From JBCDBW01 sp039182965 (lineage in GTDB: Bacteria; Verrucomicrobiota; Verrucomicrobiia; Verrucomicrobiales; DEV007), in contig JBCDBW010000003.1 of NCBI GenBank assembly GCA_039182965.1, forward strand, positions 19,303 to 83,302: DNA of 64,000 bases, in the 5' to 3' direction. Both the position numbers and the translations under genes were made by a program. Positions 43,452 to 53,099 of the stretch are shown here, piece after piece. Below the pieces are notes generated by a model. That model did no database searches. It had not been told where the DNA came from and saw only the letters and a program-made list of their open reading frames with translations. Position 1 is the first letter of the stretch. Each line of letters opens with the position of its first letter.

Positions 43452-46091
43452 ATGGCAGCATCAGCATCCGGCGGGGAAGGCAGCACCGGCTCGGCAGCAG
43501 CAAGCGGCAAAGGCGCCGCCCCCAAGCTCACGCCCATGATGGAGCAATACCAGGCCATGCGCCACTCCCTGCCCAAGGACATCCTCCTCTTCTACCGCCT
43601 CGGGGATTTTTACGAGATGTTCTTCGAAGACGCCAAAAAAGCCGCCGCCCTCCTCAATGTCGCCCTCACGAAACGCAATGGCATCCCCATGTGCGGCGTC
43701 CCCCATCATTCCGCGGAGGGTTACATCGCCAAAGCCGTCAAAGCCGGCATGCGCATCGCGATCGCCGAACAAACCTCCGAACCCCAGCCCGGCAAAATCG
43801 TCGAACGCGAAATCGCCCAAATCATCTCCGCCGGGACAATCGACGACATCAATCTCCTCGACGATAAAAAACACAACTACCTCGCCGCCGTGTTCGCCGC
43901 ACCCGGCAAAGCCGCGCGATACGGCCTCGCCTACGTCGACCATTCCACCGGCGAGTTCCGCCTCACGGAGTGTCCCGACAAAGAATCCCTCTTCGACGAA
44001 CTCGCCCGCATCCGCCCCTCGGAACTGCTCTACAGCGAAGAACAACCCGACGCCTTCGCCGACCTGAGAAATGCCCTGCCTTACGACGGATACACCTTCA
44101 TACACGAACAAGCCCAACACCTCCTCGTCGATCACTTCAAAGTCCAGTCCCTCGACGGCTTCGGCTGCACGGATCTCCCCGCCGCCGTCAGCGCGGCGGG
44201 CGCGATCCTCCACTACCTCGAAAACCAACTCCGCCGCAGCACCGGCCACGTCCGCAAACTTCAAACCTACGCCCGCCAAAACTTCGTCCTTATCGACGCC
44301 GCCAGTCAGCAAAACCTCGACCTCGTCGAATCCCGCAGCGGCCCCGGCACGGAACACACGCTCCTCGGCGCTCTCGATAAAACCGCCACCCCCATGGGCG
44401 GCCGCAAACTCCGCGACTGGATCCTCCACCCCCTCCGCGACCTCGAAACACTCGTCGCCCGCCAGGACCTCATCGCAGAGTTCCTCGAGCAACCCTTCCT
44501 CCTCACTCAAATCCAGGAGTCTCTCAAAAACATTCGCGACGTCGAACGCACCCTCGGCCGCCTCTCCCAAGGCTCCGGCAATGCCCGCGACCTCCTCGCC
44601 CTCTCCAAGTCCCTCCAGCAAATCCCCGCACTCCGCCAACACCTCGAAGGCCTTATCACCCAAATCTCGACGCGCCCGGACCAGTCCAACACACCACTCG
44701 CGCATACCCTGCTCCGCGCCCTCCGCGACTTCACACCGCTGACCACTCTCCTCGAAGCCGCCCTCGACGACGAACCGCCCGCCACAATCAAAGATGGCGG
44801 TATCTTCCGCGACGGATATTCCCCACCCCTCGATGAACTCCGCTCCGCTTCCCGCGAGGGCAAACAATGGATCGCCGAACTCCAAGCCAGAGAATCCGAA
44901 CGCACCGGCATCCCCTCGCTAAAGGTGAAATACAACAACGTCTTCGGGTACTTCATCGAGGTCACGAAGACCCACCTCGACAAAGTCCCCGACGACTTCC
45001 AGCGCAAGCAGACCATGGTCAACGCCGAGCGCTTCATCACCCCCGAACTCAAGGAGTTCGAAAACAAAATCCTCGGCGCCGACGAACGCGCGCGAAACCT
45101 GGAATACGAAGAATACCTCAAGCTCCGCGAACGCGTCCTCGAATACCTCGAAGACATCCAGAATACCGCCGAAGCCCTCGCCACCCTCGATGTCCTCTGC
45201 GGCCTCGCCGCCACCGCGCAACTCTATCAATACACCCGCCCAGTCCTCGCCAACTCGCGGAACCTCATCATCAAAGAAGGCCGTCACCCGGTCCTCGACC
45301 AAAACGTCACCGTCGAAAAATTCGTCCCCAACGACACCCATCTCGAGCCCAAACAAAATCGCGTCCTCCTCATCACCGGCCCCAATATGGCCGGTAAATC
45401 CACCTACATCCGACAGGTCGCGCTCCTCACGCTGATGGCCCAGATCGGCTCTTTTATCCCCGCCCACTCCGCGGAGATCGGCCTCGTCGACCGCATCTTC
45501 ACCCGCGTCGGCGCCTCAGACGATATCTCAAAAGGCCAATCCACGTTCATGGTCGAGATGAATGAAACGGCGCTCATTGTGAACAATGCCACGGATAAAT
45601 CCCTCGTTATCCTCGACGAAATCGGCCGCGGCACCGCCACCTTCGACGGCCTTTCCATCGCCTGGTCCGTCGCGGAATACCTCCACGACACCATCAAAGC
45701 ACGCACGCTTTTCGCCACGCACTACCACGAGCTCACCTCCCTCTCCCGCACGCGCGATGCCGTCCAGAATTACAACATCGCCGTGCGCGAATGGAACGAA
45801 CAGATCATCTTCCTCCGCAAAATTGTCGCCGGCGCCGCCGACAAATCATACGGCATCCAAGTCGCCCGCCTCGCCGGTCTCCCCGACGAAATCATCCATC
45901 GTTCCAAAGAAATCCTGAACCACCTCGAAGCCAACTCCTCCCGCCCCGACCAAGACAAGGCAGCAGCTACTCCTCACCAGAACGACGAGGACTCCCAGGG
46001 GGGCTCTCCCAAAACGAAAAAGCGCAAGCCCCGCAAAAAACAAGAGGACCTCCCCGAGTCCGAAACCCCCCAACTCTCTCTCTTTCAGTAA
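43452..46091 (+). CDS. mutS: DNA mismatch repair protein MutS
   Basis: An 879-residue MutS1. The mismatch-binding domain has LLFYRLGDFYEMFFEDAKKA (Phe-x-Glu motif) and GVPHHSAEGYIAKAV. The core and clamp follow, then the ATPase: Walker A ITGPNMAGKSTYIRQ, Walker B LVILDEIGRGTATFDG, and FATHYHELTSL. The N terminus has a Ser/Gly/Ala-rich extension of about 27 residues before LTPMMEQYQAMR; an internal start at the Met in that segment is possible. The C-terminal tail is Lys-rich with a final Gln (LSLFQ), as in dimerising tails that bind the beta clamp. No mutL is nearby. Confidence 0.98.
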   Translation: MAASASGGEGSTGSAAASGKGAAPKLTPMMEQYQAMRHSLPKDILLFYRLGDFYEMFFEDAKKAAALLNVALTKRNGIPMCGVPHHSAEGYIAKAVKAGMRIAIAEQTSEPQPGKIVEREIAQIISAGTIDDINLLDDKKHNYLAAVFAAPGKAARYGLAYVDHSTGEFRLTECPDKESLFDELARIRPSELLYSEEQPDAFADLRNALPYDGYTFIHEQAQHLLVDHFKVQSLDGFGCTDLPAAVSAAGAILHYLENQLRRSTGHVRKLQTYARQNFVLIDAASQQNLDLVESRSGPGTEHTLLGALDKTATPMGGRKLRDWILHPLRDLETLVARQDLIAEFLEQPFLLTQIQESLKNIRDVERTLGRLSQGSGNARDLLALSKSLQQIPALRQHLEGLITQISTRPDQSNTPLAHTLLRALRDFTPLTTLLEAALDDEPPATIKDGGIFRDGYSPPLDELRSASREGKQWIAELQARESERTGIPSLKVKYNNVFGYFIEVTKTHLDKVPDDFQRKQTMVNAERFITPELKEFENKILGADERARNLEYEEYLKLRERVLEYLEDIQNTAEALATLDVLCGLAATAQLYQYTRPVLANSRNLIIKEGRHPVLDQNVTVEKFVPNDTHLEPKQNRVLLITGPNMAGKSTYIRQVALLTLMAQIGSFIPAHSAEIGLVDRIFTRVGASDDISKGQSTFMVEMNETALIVNNATDKSLVILDEIGRGTATFDGLSIAWSVAEYLHDTIKARTLFATHYHELTSLSRTRDAVQNYNIAVREWNEQIIFLRKIVAGAADKSYGIQVARLAGLPDEIIHRSKEILNHLEANSSRPDQDKAAATPHQNDEDSQGGSPKTKKRKPRKKQEDLPESETPQLSLFQ

Positions 46092-46143
46092 TCCCCACCG
46101 GCACGATCGCCGCTTACGCGATACACCGTCTGCGTAACTTACT

Positions 46144-46190
46144 GTAAATAAAAGGTTTACTTTTTTAGTAGGAATTCTTATATTAAAAGT
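46144..46190 (+). promoter_or_regulatory. Promoter of the VapBC-like pair with leaderless geometry
   Basis: The -35-like TTTACT (46156-46161) and -10-like TATATT (46179-46184) are separated by exactly 17 bases, and the -10 ends 6 bases before the ATG at 46191, so transcription would begin at or next to the start codon. The -35 overlaps an inverted repeat GTAAA (46144-46148)/TTTAC (46156-46160), a possible site for autorepression by the AbrB-like antitoxin. The patch is markedly AT-rich for this genome. Confidence 0.55.
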
Positions 46191-46415
46191 ATGAAAGCCA
46201 AGGTGTCCGAAAAAGGCCAAGTCACCATCCCCAAAAAACTGCGCGAACAACTCGGCATCCGCCCCGGTGCCGTCCTCCAGTTCGAAGAACAAGCCGGCAA
46301 ACTTGTCGCCGCCAAATCCATCCCCGAAAATCCCTTCGAAAAATGGGTCGGCAAAGGAGCGCTCCCTTTCGGCAAAAGCATCGATGAATATCTCGACACG
46401 ATTCGCGATCGATGA
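46191..46415 (+). CDS. AbrB/MazE-like antitoxin
   Basis: A 74-residue SpoVT/AbrB swapped-hairpin DNA-binding domain protein: KAKVSEKGQVTIPKKLREQLG followed by IRPGAVLQFEEQAGKL is the classical signature. It overlaps the PIN toxin gene by four bases (ATGA), the usual VapBC coupling. It would neutralise the toxin and repress the operon at the upstream dyad. No SD sequence is evident before the ATG, in line with the leaderless promoter. Confidence 0.93.
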   Translation: MKAKVSEKGQVTIPKKLREQLGIRPGAVLQFEEQAGKLVAAKSIPENPFEKWVGKGALPFGKSIDEYLDTIRDR

Positions 46416-46816
46416 TCACCGCCGTCGATACTTCGATCGTGCTCGACGTCATCGTTGACGACCCGACGTGGCGAAACCGCTCCCTCGCCCTCCTCAACCA
46501 AGCCCGCAGCGAAGGTCAACTCATCATCTCTGAAATCGCTCTCGCCGAAGTCTCACCCGCTCTCAGCGCAGGACCAAATACCGTCCACGATCTGCTCATC
46601 GACTGGCAACTCGACTTTGTCCCCTGCAGCGTCGATGCCGCCGCCCACGCCGGAAAGTGTTTCACCCAATACCTGCAGCGCGGTGGAAAACGCGGCCGCA
46701 TCGTCGCCGACTTCCTCATCGCTGCCCACGCTCAACACCATGCCGACCGCCTCCTCGCCCGCGACGACGATTTCAAACACGACTACTTCACGGAACTGAA
46801 TTTGCTGTCACCGTAG
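46412..46816 (+). CDS. PIN-domain toxin (VapC-like)
   Basis: A 134-residue PIN-domain protein: the acidic residues sit in ITAVDTSIVLDVI (Asp), IISEIALAEVS (Glu), IVADFLIAAHAQ (Asp) and LARDDDFKHDYF (Asp), all expected positions. The family cuts tRNA or rRNA and is held inactive by the antitoxin encoded four bases upstream in overlap. It lies downstream of mutS but has its own AT-rich promoter. Confidence 0.93.
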   Translation: MITAVDTSIVLDVIVDDPTWRNRSLALLNQARSEGQLIISEIALAEVSPALSAGPNTVHDLLIDWQLDFVPCSVDAAAHAGKCFTQYLQRGGKRGRIVADFLIAAHAQHHADRLLARDDDFKHDYFTELNLLSP

Positions 46817-47000
46817 ACTTGCGCCTCCACCACCAACACAAATATCAAAGCAGATGGATTTCTTTTCAACGTCCCTTCGAATAACCCATTCTGCACCAAC
46901 AATTCGCAAGAATTGATCAACCGGACTTGCGTGACCATGGCACGTGAGTACCGTTCCCCTAGTGCTCTCTTCCCCTCCTAACCCAACCATCGCCACCAAA

Positions 47001-47537
47001 ATGAATCGCCGCACCCTCCTCCTCCTTCTATCGGTCATGCTGCCCGTCTCAACCGTCAGCGCGGAAGACAAAGAACGACTCGCCGCCCACGCCGAGACGA
47101 TCGCCAAACAAGTAGAGTCCGCCCTCGAAAACAACCTGCTGTCAGAAGCGCAAATCTACAGCTACCTAACGCTCATGGTAACACATGACGAGCTGGTCTA
47201 CGGTTCCGCCCTCGCGTTTAATCCCGAATTCCTCCAAGGACACACTTTCTTCCTCCAGGACAACATCACCGAAGACGGCCGCATCTTATACAGCCCCTAC
47301 GTCCACCGTGACAAAGAACGGTTGCTGCGCGCTTTCGACATCGGAAACATCGGTAAGGAACACGGATACGACTACACGACCTGGGATTGGTTTAAAGCGC
47401 CCCTGAGCGAACAAAAACCACATTGGACCGAACCGTACTTCGACAAAGGCGGCGGAGAGATCAATATGGTCACCTACTCCATCCCCATCGGCGAAAAAGC
47501 CATTCTCACCTTCGACATGCGGGTCGACGGCGAATAG
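47001..47537 (+). CDS. Periplasmic single Cache-domain protein
   Basis: A 178-residue protein from the ATG at 47001, with signal peptide (LLLLLSVMLPVSTVSA). The body matches the distal half of a dCache/PDC sensor: LQDNITEDGRILYSPYVHRD, YDYTTWDWFKAPLSEQKPHW, EPYFDKGGGEINMVTYSIPI. Such domains bind small ligands outside the cell and are normally part of chemoreceptors or histidine kinases. Here there is no transmembrane or signalling part, and none follows. It may be a stand-alone binding protein or remains of a receptor. Confidence 0.75.
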   Translation: MNRRTLLLLLSVMLPVSTVSAEDKERLAAHAETIAKQVESALENNLLSEAQIYSYLTLMVTHDELVYGSALAFNPEFLQGHTFFLQDNITEDGRILYSPYVHRDKERLLRAFDIGNIGKEHGYDYTTWDWFKAPLSEQKPHWTEPYFDKGGGEINMVTYSIPIGEKAILTFDMRVDGE

Positions 47538-47564
47538 CGACCTTCTACCTCACGCGCATCGCTC

Positions 47565-48470
47565 TCAAGGATCAGTGCTCTCCCCGCGGATGAACTGATT
47601 CCGGCCGGTCAAAGTCAAGCGCACCTTCGCCGCTCCACTCCCGTCCGTCGTCACCACCCGATCATTCGTCCCACCGATCGTCCCCGGATCGCTGGCATCG
47701 CCTTGACTAAGACCCTCCACGACGGTTCCCGGGCTGAATGCCAAATCGCTGGACGAACGAAACCAATACGGCGAGTTGGCCACCCCCTCGAGACAGACCT
47801 CATACACATCACTTCCAAGAGCCGTGAACGAAACGATCCTTGCCGACAGGTCCAACACTTGAAAGGTGTCATACAAAATGAACGTGCACGAAGCCCCGGT
47901 GCTGTTGCTGTTAATCGAGGTTAAGTCCTGATCATTGTAAACACTCTGCTCAATTCCAGGATTCGCCGTCGCATTGCGCGCCCAATACCACAAGTCCGGA
48001 AACGGAACGTCCCCCCGAATCAGGATCTGATCACCGGTGAAAACAAAGGGCTCTACATCAACGCGATACCGATATACCGGCGATGCAAAATAATCGAAGA
48101 ACGATCCGGGAATTAAATCTGAAATCTCAAGGGGCTCCGCAACCTGCTCTCGTGTCACTGCCAAGACCGTTTGCACGCCGTCAATTATAATCGAGAAAGG
48201 ATGATTCTGAATGGTCGAGTCCGTATCGACCGCGAAACCATAAAACTCGATGGAACGCACGGTTAGAGGTGAGGTGAGTGTTCCTGAAGCAAGGCTATGA
48301 TTCACTCCCTCCACCGAATAGTTGTAACCAGGCGTCTCAATACTAAGGAAATAGCTATCAATATCCGAGAAATCCGGAAGGGTCCCACTGTTGAAAACCT
48401 CACCGGCTTGACCCCAAAAAGACGTCGCGAAAAAAACAAAAAATCCAATCAGCAAAGCTTTCATCAACAC
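47565..48470 (-). CDS. Secreted protein of unknown function
   Basis: A 301-residue protein with signal peptide (ALLIGFFVFFATSFWGQA). The rest is beta-rich with few Lys and many Ser/Thr/Asp, typical of an extracellular adhesive or structural domain; the end resembles a small repeated module (GTIGGTNDRVVTTDGSGAAKVRLTL). It has no PEP-CTERM tail. I do not recognise the family. It is convergent with the Cache-domain gene (27-base gap). Confidence 0.7.
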   Translation of the reverse strand: MLMKALLIGFFVFFATSFWGQAGEVFNSGTLPDFSDIDSYFLSIETPGYNYSVEGVNHSLASGTLTSPLTVRSIEFYGFAVDTDSTIQNHPFSIIIDGVQTVLAVTREQVAEPLEISDLIPGSFFDYFASPVYRYRVDVEPFVFTGDQILIRGDVPFPDLWYWARNATANPGIEQSVYNDQDLTSINSNSTGASCTFILYDTFQVLDLSARIVSFTALGSDVYEVCLEGVANSPYWFRSSSDLAFSPGTVVEGLSQGDASDPGTIGGTNDRVVTTDGSGAAKVRLTLTGRNQFIRGESTDP

Positions 48471-48657
48471 ATGGAAGTAAATAGTCAGTCAATCGCCACA
48501 AGCCTAAGGAGGACCCTTCGACGTATCCCAAAACTCGCCGCAATCAGAGACCAACCCGGATCTTCTCAGTCCCTCGCGGCAGGAGCAAACACAATCTTCG
48601 GAAGGACACCACCGAACCACGGGACCGGAATCCAGCGCGAACCGTAAACCACCACCC

Positions 48658-50838
48658 CTATCTCCCCGCAGATGAATACTGCCCCCGCGCCGTCTTGCCC
48701 TCGTCCAATATCCACTCATGCGGTAGAGACTCACGGTTCCCGGCCACATCCTCTCCATAGGCAGATAAAACCCCTTCACCCACCTCCGAGGTTGGAACAA
48801 TTGCCGTCCATTCCGCAAAATTATCCCGCGTCGCTTCCGCCCGAACCCCGTTGACCCTCACTTCCTTGATATCCTCGTTGTCCACCGATGTCCCCCAGAC
48901 GCTCACCCCGTCATCATCCCACTGATAGCGAGTGATCACGGTTACCGGAGGCCGCTCGTCTGTCGGCTTCAACACCGGAAAATTCGGACGACCGTTCTCA
49001 AGCCCAATTTTCGGACCATATCCGCCCATGGGAAAAGAGATCGAACCCGAATTCAAACGATCCATCTTCAGGTTCTCATAAAAATGCAACGACACCACCG
49101 ACCGCCAAATCCCATACTCACTGTCGTAGAGATCCATTCCGTCGACATACACGCTCGGCGCGAAGCCATGGAAACACCAATGACTGTCCCACGCCTTGAA
49201 ATTTCGAATGATGAACGGATCCTCCGCATCCGGTCCGACACCGTCAACATGTCCTCCTACCGAGTAGGGCTGCGGTGACCATATCCCCCCCATCGTCTTG
49301 CCACGAATCCCCCCAAGATTGAGCGCAAAACGCCGCTGCGCGTGCGCCTCGTTGTCGTCAAATCGGATGAATGGGAGCGTCCGAATATCAACGGCCTCTG
49401 TCGTCCCATCATGCCGCAACACATCGAGCACCGGATCAAAATCCTCCGTCGCCTCCACTTCAAAACGAAACCCGTGCTGGTCACACTCTACCGCCACATT
49501 CCGCGTAAACGCGTTCAACGAATTGGCCCACCAGAATCCCGCACCGTCATTGCGATCATAGGGCAAGTCCTGCCGCGGCAATGGTTTCCCCACCAACGCC
49601 TGAATCGCCAAGTTCCGGTCCAGCACGTTGAACACCTCCGTCCCATCCTCCATAAAATACCCGTGCCCAACGCTCCGATATCCCACACAGTCGCGCACCA
49701 CCAGATACTGCGTCCCATGAATCGTCACCCAGCGATTGTCGCTGTCCCAAATCGATGCGCCGATAATGCTGCTGCCGCGCATGCTATCACCCACCAGATG
49801 ATAATGGATCGGATAACGCCCCAGCAAACCCTCTTTGCCCAAGTGACGAAACTCAGCATAGCTGATCGATCCAGCGCTGTGCCGATGATACATGGTGTGC
49901 CCCCGCGGCCCCTCTGGATCCGCTGACTCAATGATCACATTCCGGCTCAAATTCGCCACCTCGCCGGCGTAACCGCCTTCAGCCCGATGCGGAAAGACCA
50001 GCGGTGCGTCGATCGTCACGTAGGAATCACTCGCGACCGATCGCTGTAAAACCGAACTCGCATAGTGACTGACCTGCGTAATCGTGCGCTCTTCACTCGA
50101 CGCTTTGTCCGTCACATGGGGAGTCATTACCCCCGCAACCGGCCGCTGCCGATCGGTCGCGGTAATGACGATGCGATCGCCCGCCCGCCAATCCGAAACA
50201 TCGCCGTCGAGAAACAACCGCGTCTCGTTCACTGAAGCCGTCCGCCCCAATTTCACCCAAGTCCGCTCCAGCGGCGCTCCATGAATATCCATGCGACCCC
50301 CAAAACAGACAATCGCAGGCAGACTCTCTTCATCATCACCCTCAAAATAAACCAGCCGCACCAACGCGCGATGCTCCCGCCCCACCGGCTCCAAAGCGGT
50401 TCCGATTTGAAGAGCCGGCTGCGGCGAATCGTCCGGTCCTCCTGGCTCGTAGTGACAATCAAAGCCACCCTCCTTCCACTCATCCCCGCGTTCAATCCGT
50501 ATCAAGCCCACATCCAGCCGCGTATCCCGATCGGTCGCAAAGGCCAAGGTCCCTGCCACGTGAATCGCCCGAATCGCCTCTGATGATTCCACATCGTACC
50601 GCACCCGATGCCCCTCGCGAATCTGCACCCGGCTGCCCGGCTGCGGGACTTGATCAGTCGACCACGTCTCCGGCTCAGACCACGCTCCCGAAGCAACCGA
50701 ACGCACAAGGCCGTCCTCTACGCTCCCTTCTCCTTTGTCCCCCGGCACGGCAGAAACGCTTGGCAGCACCACGGCAAACATCACCGCACACCGACACCCC
50801 AAACCAAAACAGGGCCAGAAACGAAAGCCTGATACCAT
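48658..50838 (-). CDS. Exported G8-domain protein with right-handed beta-helix
   Basis: About 726 residues from the ATG at 50838; the frame continues 88 codons upstream but without a plausible leader. It has a signal peptide (CAVMFAVVLPSVSA). A G8 domain follows (SGAWSEPETWSTDQVPQPGSR onward), with the five double-strand repeats and eight glycines expected. Then a long parallel beta-helix-like region (IIGASIWDSDNRWVTIHGT, VVRDCVGYRSVGHGYF, FTRNVAVECDQHGF) ending in a beta-sandwich-like C terminus. The architecture resembles CEMIP/TMEM2 and bacterial G8 proteins. A role in binding or cutting an anionic glycan is an inference by analogy. Confidence 0.85.
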   Translation of the reverse strand: MVSGFRFWPCFGLGCRCAVMFAVVLPSVSAVPGDKGEGSVEDGLVRSVASGAWSEPETWSTDQVPQPGSRVQIREGHRVRYDVESSEAIRAIHVAGTLAFATDRDTRLDVGLIRIERGDEWKEGGFDCHYEPGGPDDSPQPALQIGTALEPVGREHRALVRLVYFEGDDEESLPAIVCFGGRMDIHGAPLERTWVKLGRTASVNETRLFLDGDVSDWRAGDRIVITATDRQRPVAGVMTPHVTDKASSEERTITQVSHYASSVLQRSVASDSYVTIDAPLVFPHRAEGGYAGEVANLSRNVIIESADPEGPRGHTMYHRHSAGSISYAEFRHLGKEGLLGRYPIHYHLVGDSMRGSSIIGASIWDSDNRWVTIHGTQYLVVRDCVGYRSVGHGYFMEDGTEVFNVLDRNLAIQALVGKPLPRQDLPYDRNDGAGFWWANSLNAFTRNVAVECDQHGFRFEVEATEDFDPVLDVLRHDGTTEAVDIRTLPFIRFDDNEAHAQRRFALNLGGIRGKTMGGIWSPQPYSVGGHVDGVGPDAEDPFIIRNFKAWDSHWCFHGFAPSVYVDGMDLYDSEYGIWRSVVSLHFYENLKMDRLNSGSISFPMGGYGPKIGLENGRPNFPVLKPTDERPPVTVITRYQWDDDGVSVWGTSVDNEDIKEVRVNGVRAEATRDNFAEWTAIVPTSEVGEGVLSAYGEDVAGNRESLPHEWILDEGKTARGQYSSAGR

Positions 50839-50997
50839 CCCTAAATCTAAGGGATTTCCTCCCAAAGAAAACCGATGATTTACCCCGGCGCAGGCCCTCG
50901 AAACCACCGAACGAGGCTCCGCGACGACACCTTGCAGAATGACTTGCTTCAGCTTCGATAAATCACACACTGATCCGAACACCGGCGCTCCACTCCT

Positions 50998-53061
50998 GTG
51001 CAATTTTCCACGCCTCTGGCCGATATCCCCAAACTCAACACGCGCGAACGCACCGGTCTCGCCAAAGCCGGCTTCCGTCGCGTCAGCGACCTCCTCACCC
51101 ATTTCCCCCGCCGATACGAAGACCGCCGCCAGTTCGATTCCTTCCCCAACGCCCCCTCAAACAACCCCTTCTGCATCAACGGCATCGTCACCGACCGCTC
51201 CCTCCGCCGCTTCGGCCGCGGCAAACAAATCTTCGAAGCCACCATCGAGGAATCCGAACCCACCGCCCTCTCCAATCCCGTCGTCCTCCGCTGGTTCAAC
51301 CTCCCCTGGATCCACAAAAATATTTCCGTCGACCACGAACTCATCGCCTACGGCAAACCGAAACTCGCCGGCAAACGCCTCGTGATCGACCACCCGGAAT
51401 ACGAAATCCTGAAACCGGACTTCGAGGGCCCCTCGATACACATAGACAGGATCACACCCATCTACCCGCTCACCGCAGGTGTCTCCCAACGTCCCCTCCG
51501 CACCCTCATCCATAGGCTCCTTCACGAAATTGAAGCCGGCGCTGTCCCTGATCTGCTGCCCCACACAACCAACGCCTCCGCCATCCAGGAACTCACCCGA
51601 TACGACGCGCTTCACCAGATTCACTTCCCCGATACCGAAGATCAAAAAATCGCCGCGCGCCGATACTTTGCCTTCGAAGAGTTCTTCGCCCTCCAGCTGA
51701 ACGTCGCCCGCCGCCGCCTCAATTACCTCGCCCAACCCGGCGCCTGCCACGCCACGAACGAATCCCATCTCCTGAACGACTGGCTCGCCGATCTCCCCTT
51801 CGCCCTAACTGGTGCCCAAAAACGCGCCGTCGCCGAAATCCGCCGCGACCTGCAATCCGACCTCCCCATGCATCGTCTCCTCCAAGGCGACGTCGGATCC
51901 GGCAAAACCGCTGTCGCCATTGCCGCTATGCTCGAAGTGGTCGAAGCCGGATACCAGGCCGCCTTCATGGCGCCCACCCAAATCCTCGCCGAACAACACT
52001 ACCTCACCCTCCAAAAACAACTCGCCAAACTCGATCTCCGCATTTCCCTCCGCACTTCCTCAAAGAAAGAGGACGACTTCCTCGAACTCCAAGGTGCTCC
52101 CCAAATCATTGTCGGCACCCATGCCCTGCTCCACGATGGCGTGTCCTTCGAAAATCTCGGCCTCGCGATCATCGATGAACAACACAAATTCGGCGTCGCC
52201 CAACGCGCCGCTCTCATCGAACAAGGCACCGTCCCAGACGTCCTCGTCATGACCGCCACCCCCATTCCCCGCACCCTCACGATGACGGTTTACGGCGATC
52301 TCGACGTCTCCATCATCGACGAACTCCCGGCCGGCCGTGGCAAAATCATCACCGCCGTCCGTCCCACCGCGAAGACCAAGGAAGCCGCCAAGTTCATCCG
52401 CGAACACCTCGAAAACGATCGCCAAGCTTACATCGTCTACCCGCTCATCGATGAATCCGAATCCCTGAATCTCAAAGCCGCCACGACGGAATACGAAAAC
52501 TGGGCGAAACGCCTCGACCCCTTCGAGGTCGCCCTCCTCCACGGCCGCATCCCTCCCGATGATAAGGAAACGATCATGTCCCATTTCCGCGACGGTCGCA
52601 TCGCCGCCCTCGTGGCTACCACCGTCATCGAAGTCGGCGTCGATGTCCCGAACGCCAACATCATGATCATCGACAATGCCGAACGTTTCGGCCTCGCCCA
52701 GCTTCACCAGCTCCGCGGACGCATCGGACGCGGTGCCCACAAAAGTTACTGCATCCTCCTTCACGGCCCCAAAGCTTCGGAAGAAGCGCTCGAAAAGCTC
52801 GCCGTCCTCGAAGGCACCACTGACGGCTTCGAAATCGCCGAGGCCGACCTCAAGCTCCGCGGCCCGGGCGAACTCCTCGGCACCGCCCAGTCAGGCCTTC
52901 CCGGCCTTCAACTCGGAGACCTCATCCACGACACCGCCCTCGTCAAAGACGCTCGCACCCTCGCAGACCACATCCTCGCCGAAGACCCCTCGCTCACGAA
53001 AGTCGAATACCAAGCTCTCAAATCCCTCCTCGAACGAACCGAAGAATCGCTGATCGCCTGA
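50998..53061 (+). CDS. recG: ATP-dependent DNA helicase RecG
   Basis: A 687-residue RecG that remodels stalled forks and branched DNA. The wedge domain is at the N terminus (PLADIPKLNTRERTGLAKAGF, LLTHFPRRYEDRR). Helicase motifs: Walker A LLQGDVGSGKTAVA, motif II AIIDEQHKFGVAQR, TPIPRT, and the C-terminal helicase motifs TTVIEVGVDVPNANIM and LHQLRGRIGRG. GTG is the start codon. Ordinary housekeeping gene, divergent from the G8 gene across 159 bases. Confidence 0.97.
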   Translation: MQFSTPLADIPKLNTRERTGLAKAGFRRVSDLLTHFPRRYEDRRQFDSFPNAPSNNPFCINGIVTDRSLRRFGRGKQIFEATIEESEPTALSNPVVLRWFNLPWIHKNISVDHELIAYGKPKLAGKRLVIDHPEYEILKPDFEGPSIHIDRITPIYPLTAGVSQRPLRTLIHRLLHEIEAGAVPDLLPHTTNASAIQELTRYDALHQIHFPDTEDQKIAARRYFAFEEFFALQLNVARRRLNYLAQPGACHATNESHLLNDWLADLPFALTGAQKRAVAEIRRDLQSDLPMHRLLQGDVGSGKTAVAIAAMLEVVEAGYQAAFMAPTQILAEQHYLTLQKQLAKLDLRISLRTSSKKEDDFLELQGAPQIIVGTHALLHDGVSFENLGLAIIDEQHKFGVAQRAALIEQGTVPDVLVMTATPIPRTLTMTVYGDLDVSIIDELPAGRGKIITAVRPTAKTKEAAKFIREHLENDRQAYIVYPLIDESESLNLKAATTEYENWAKRLDPFEVALLHGRIPPDDKETIMSHFRDGRIAALVATTVIEVGVDVPNANIMIIDNAERFGLAQLHQLRGRIGRGAHKSYCILLHGPKASEEALEKLAVLEGTTDGFEIAEADLKLRGPGELLGTAQSGLPGLQLGDLIHDTALVKDARTLADHILAEDPSLTKVEYQALKSLLERTEESLIA

Positions 53062-53099
53062 AATAACGGACCGCCTTCCCCTGCAGCACAAACGCAGCC

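Noticed and set aside
43461..44885. A 474-codon minus-strand open frame over mutS
   Set aside because: Antisense of a conserved mutS; no domain, biased acidic composition.
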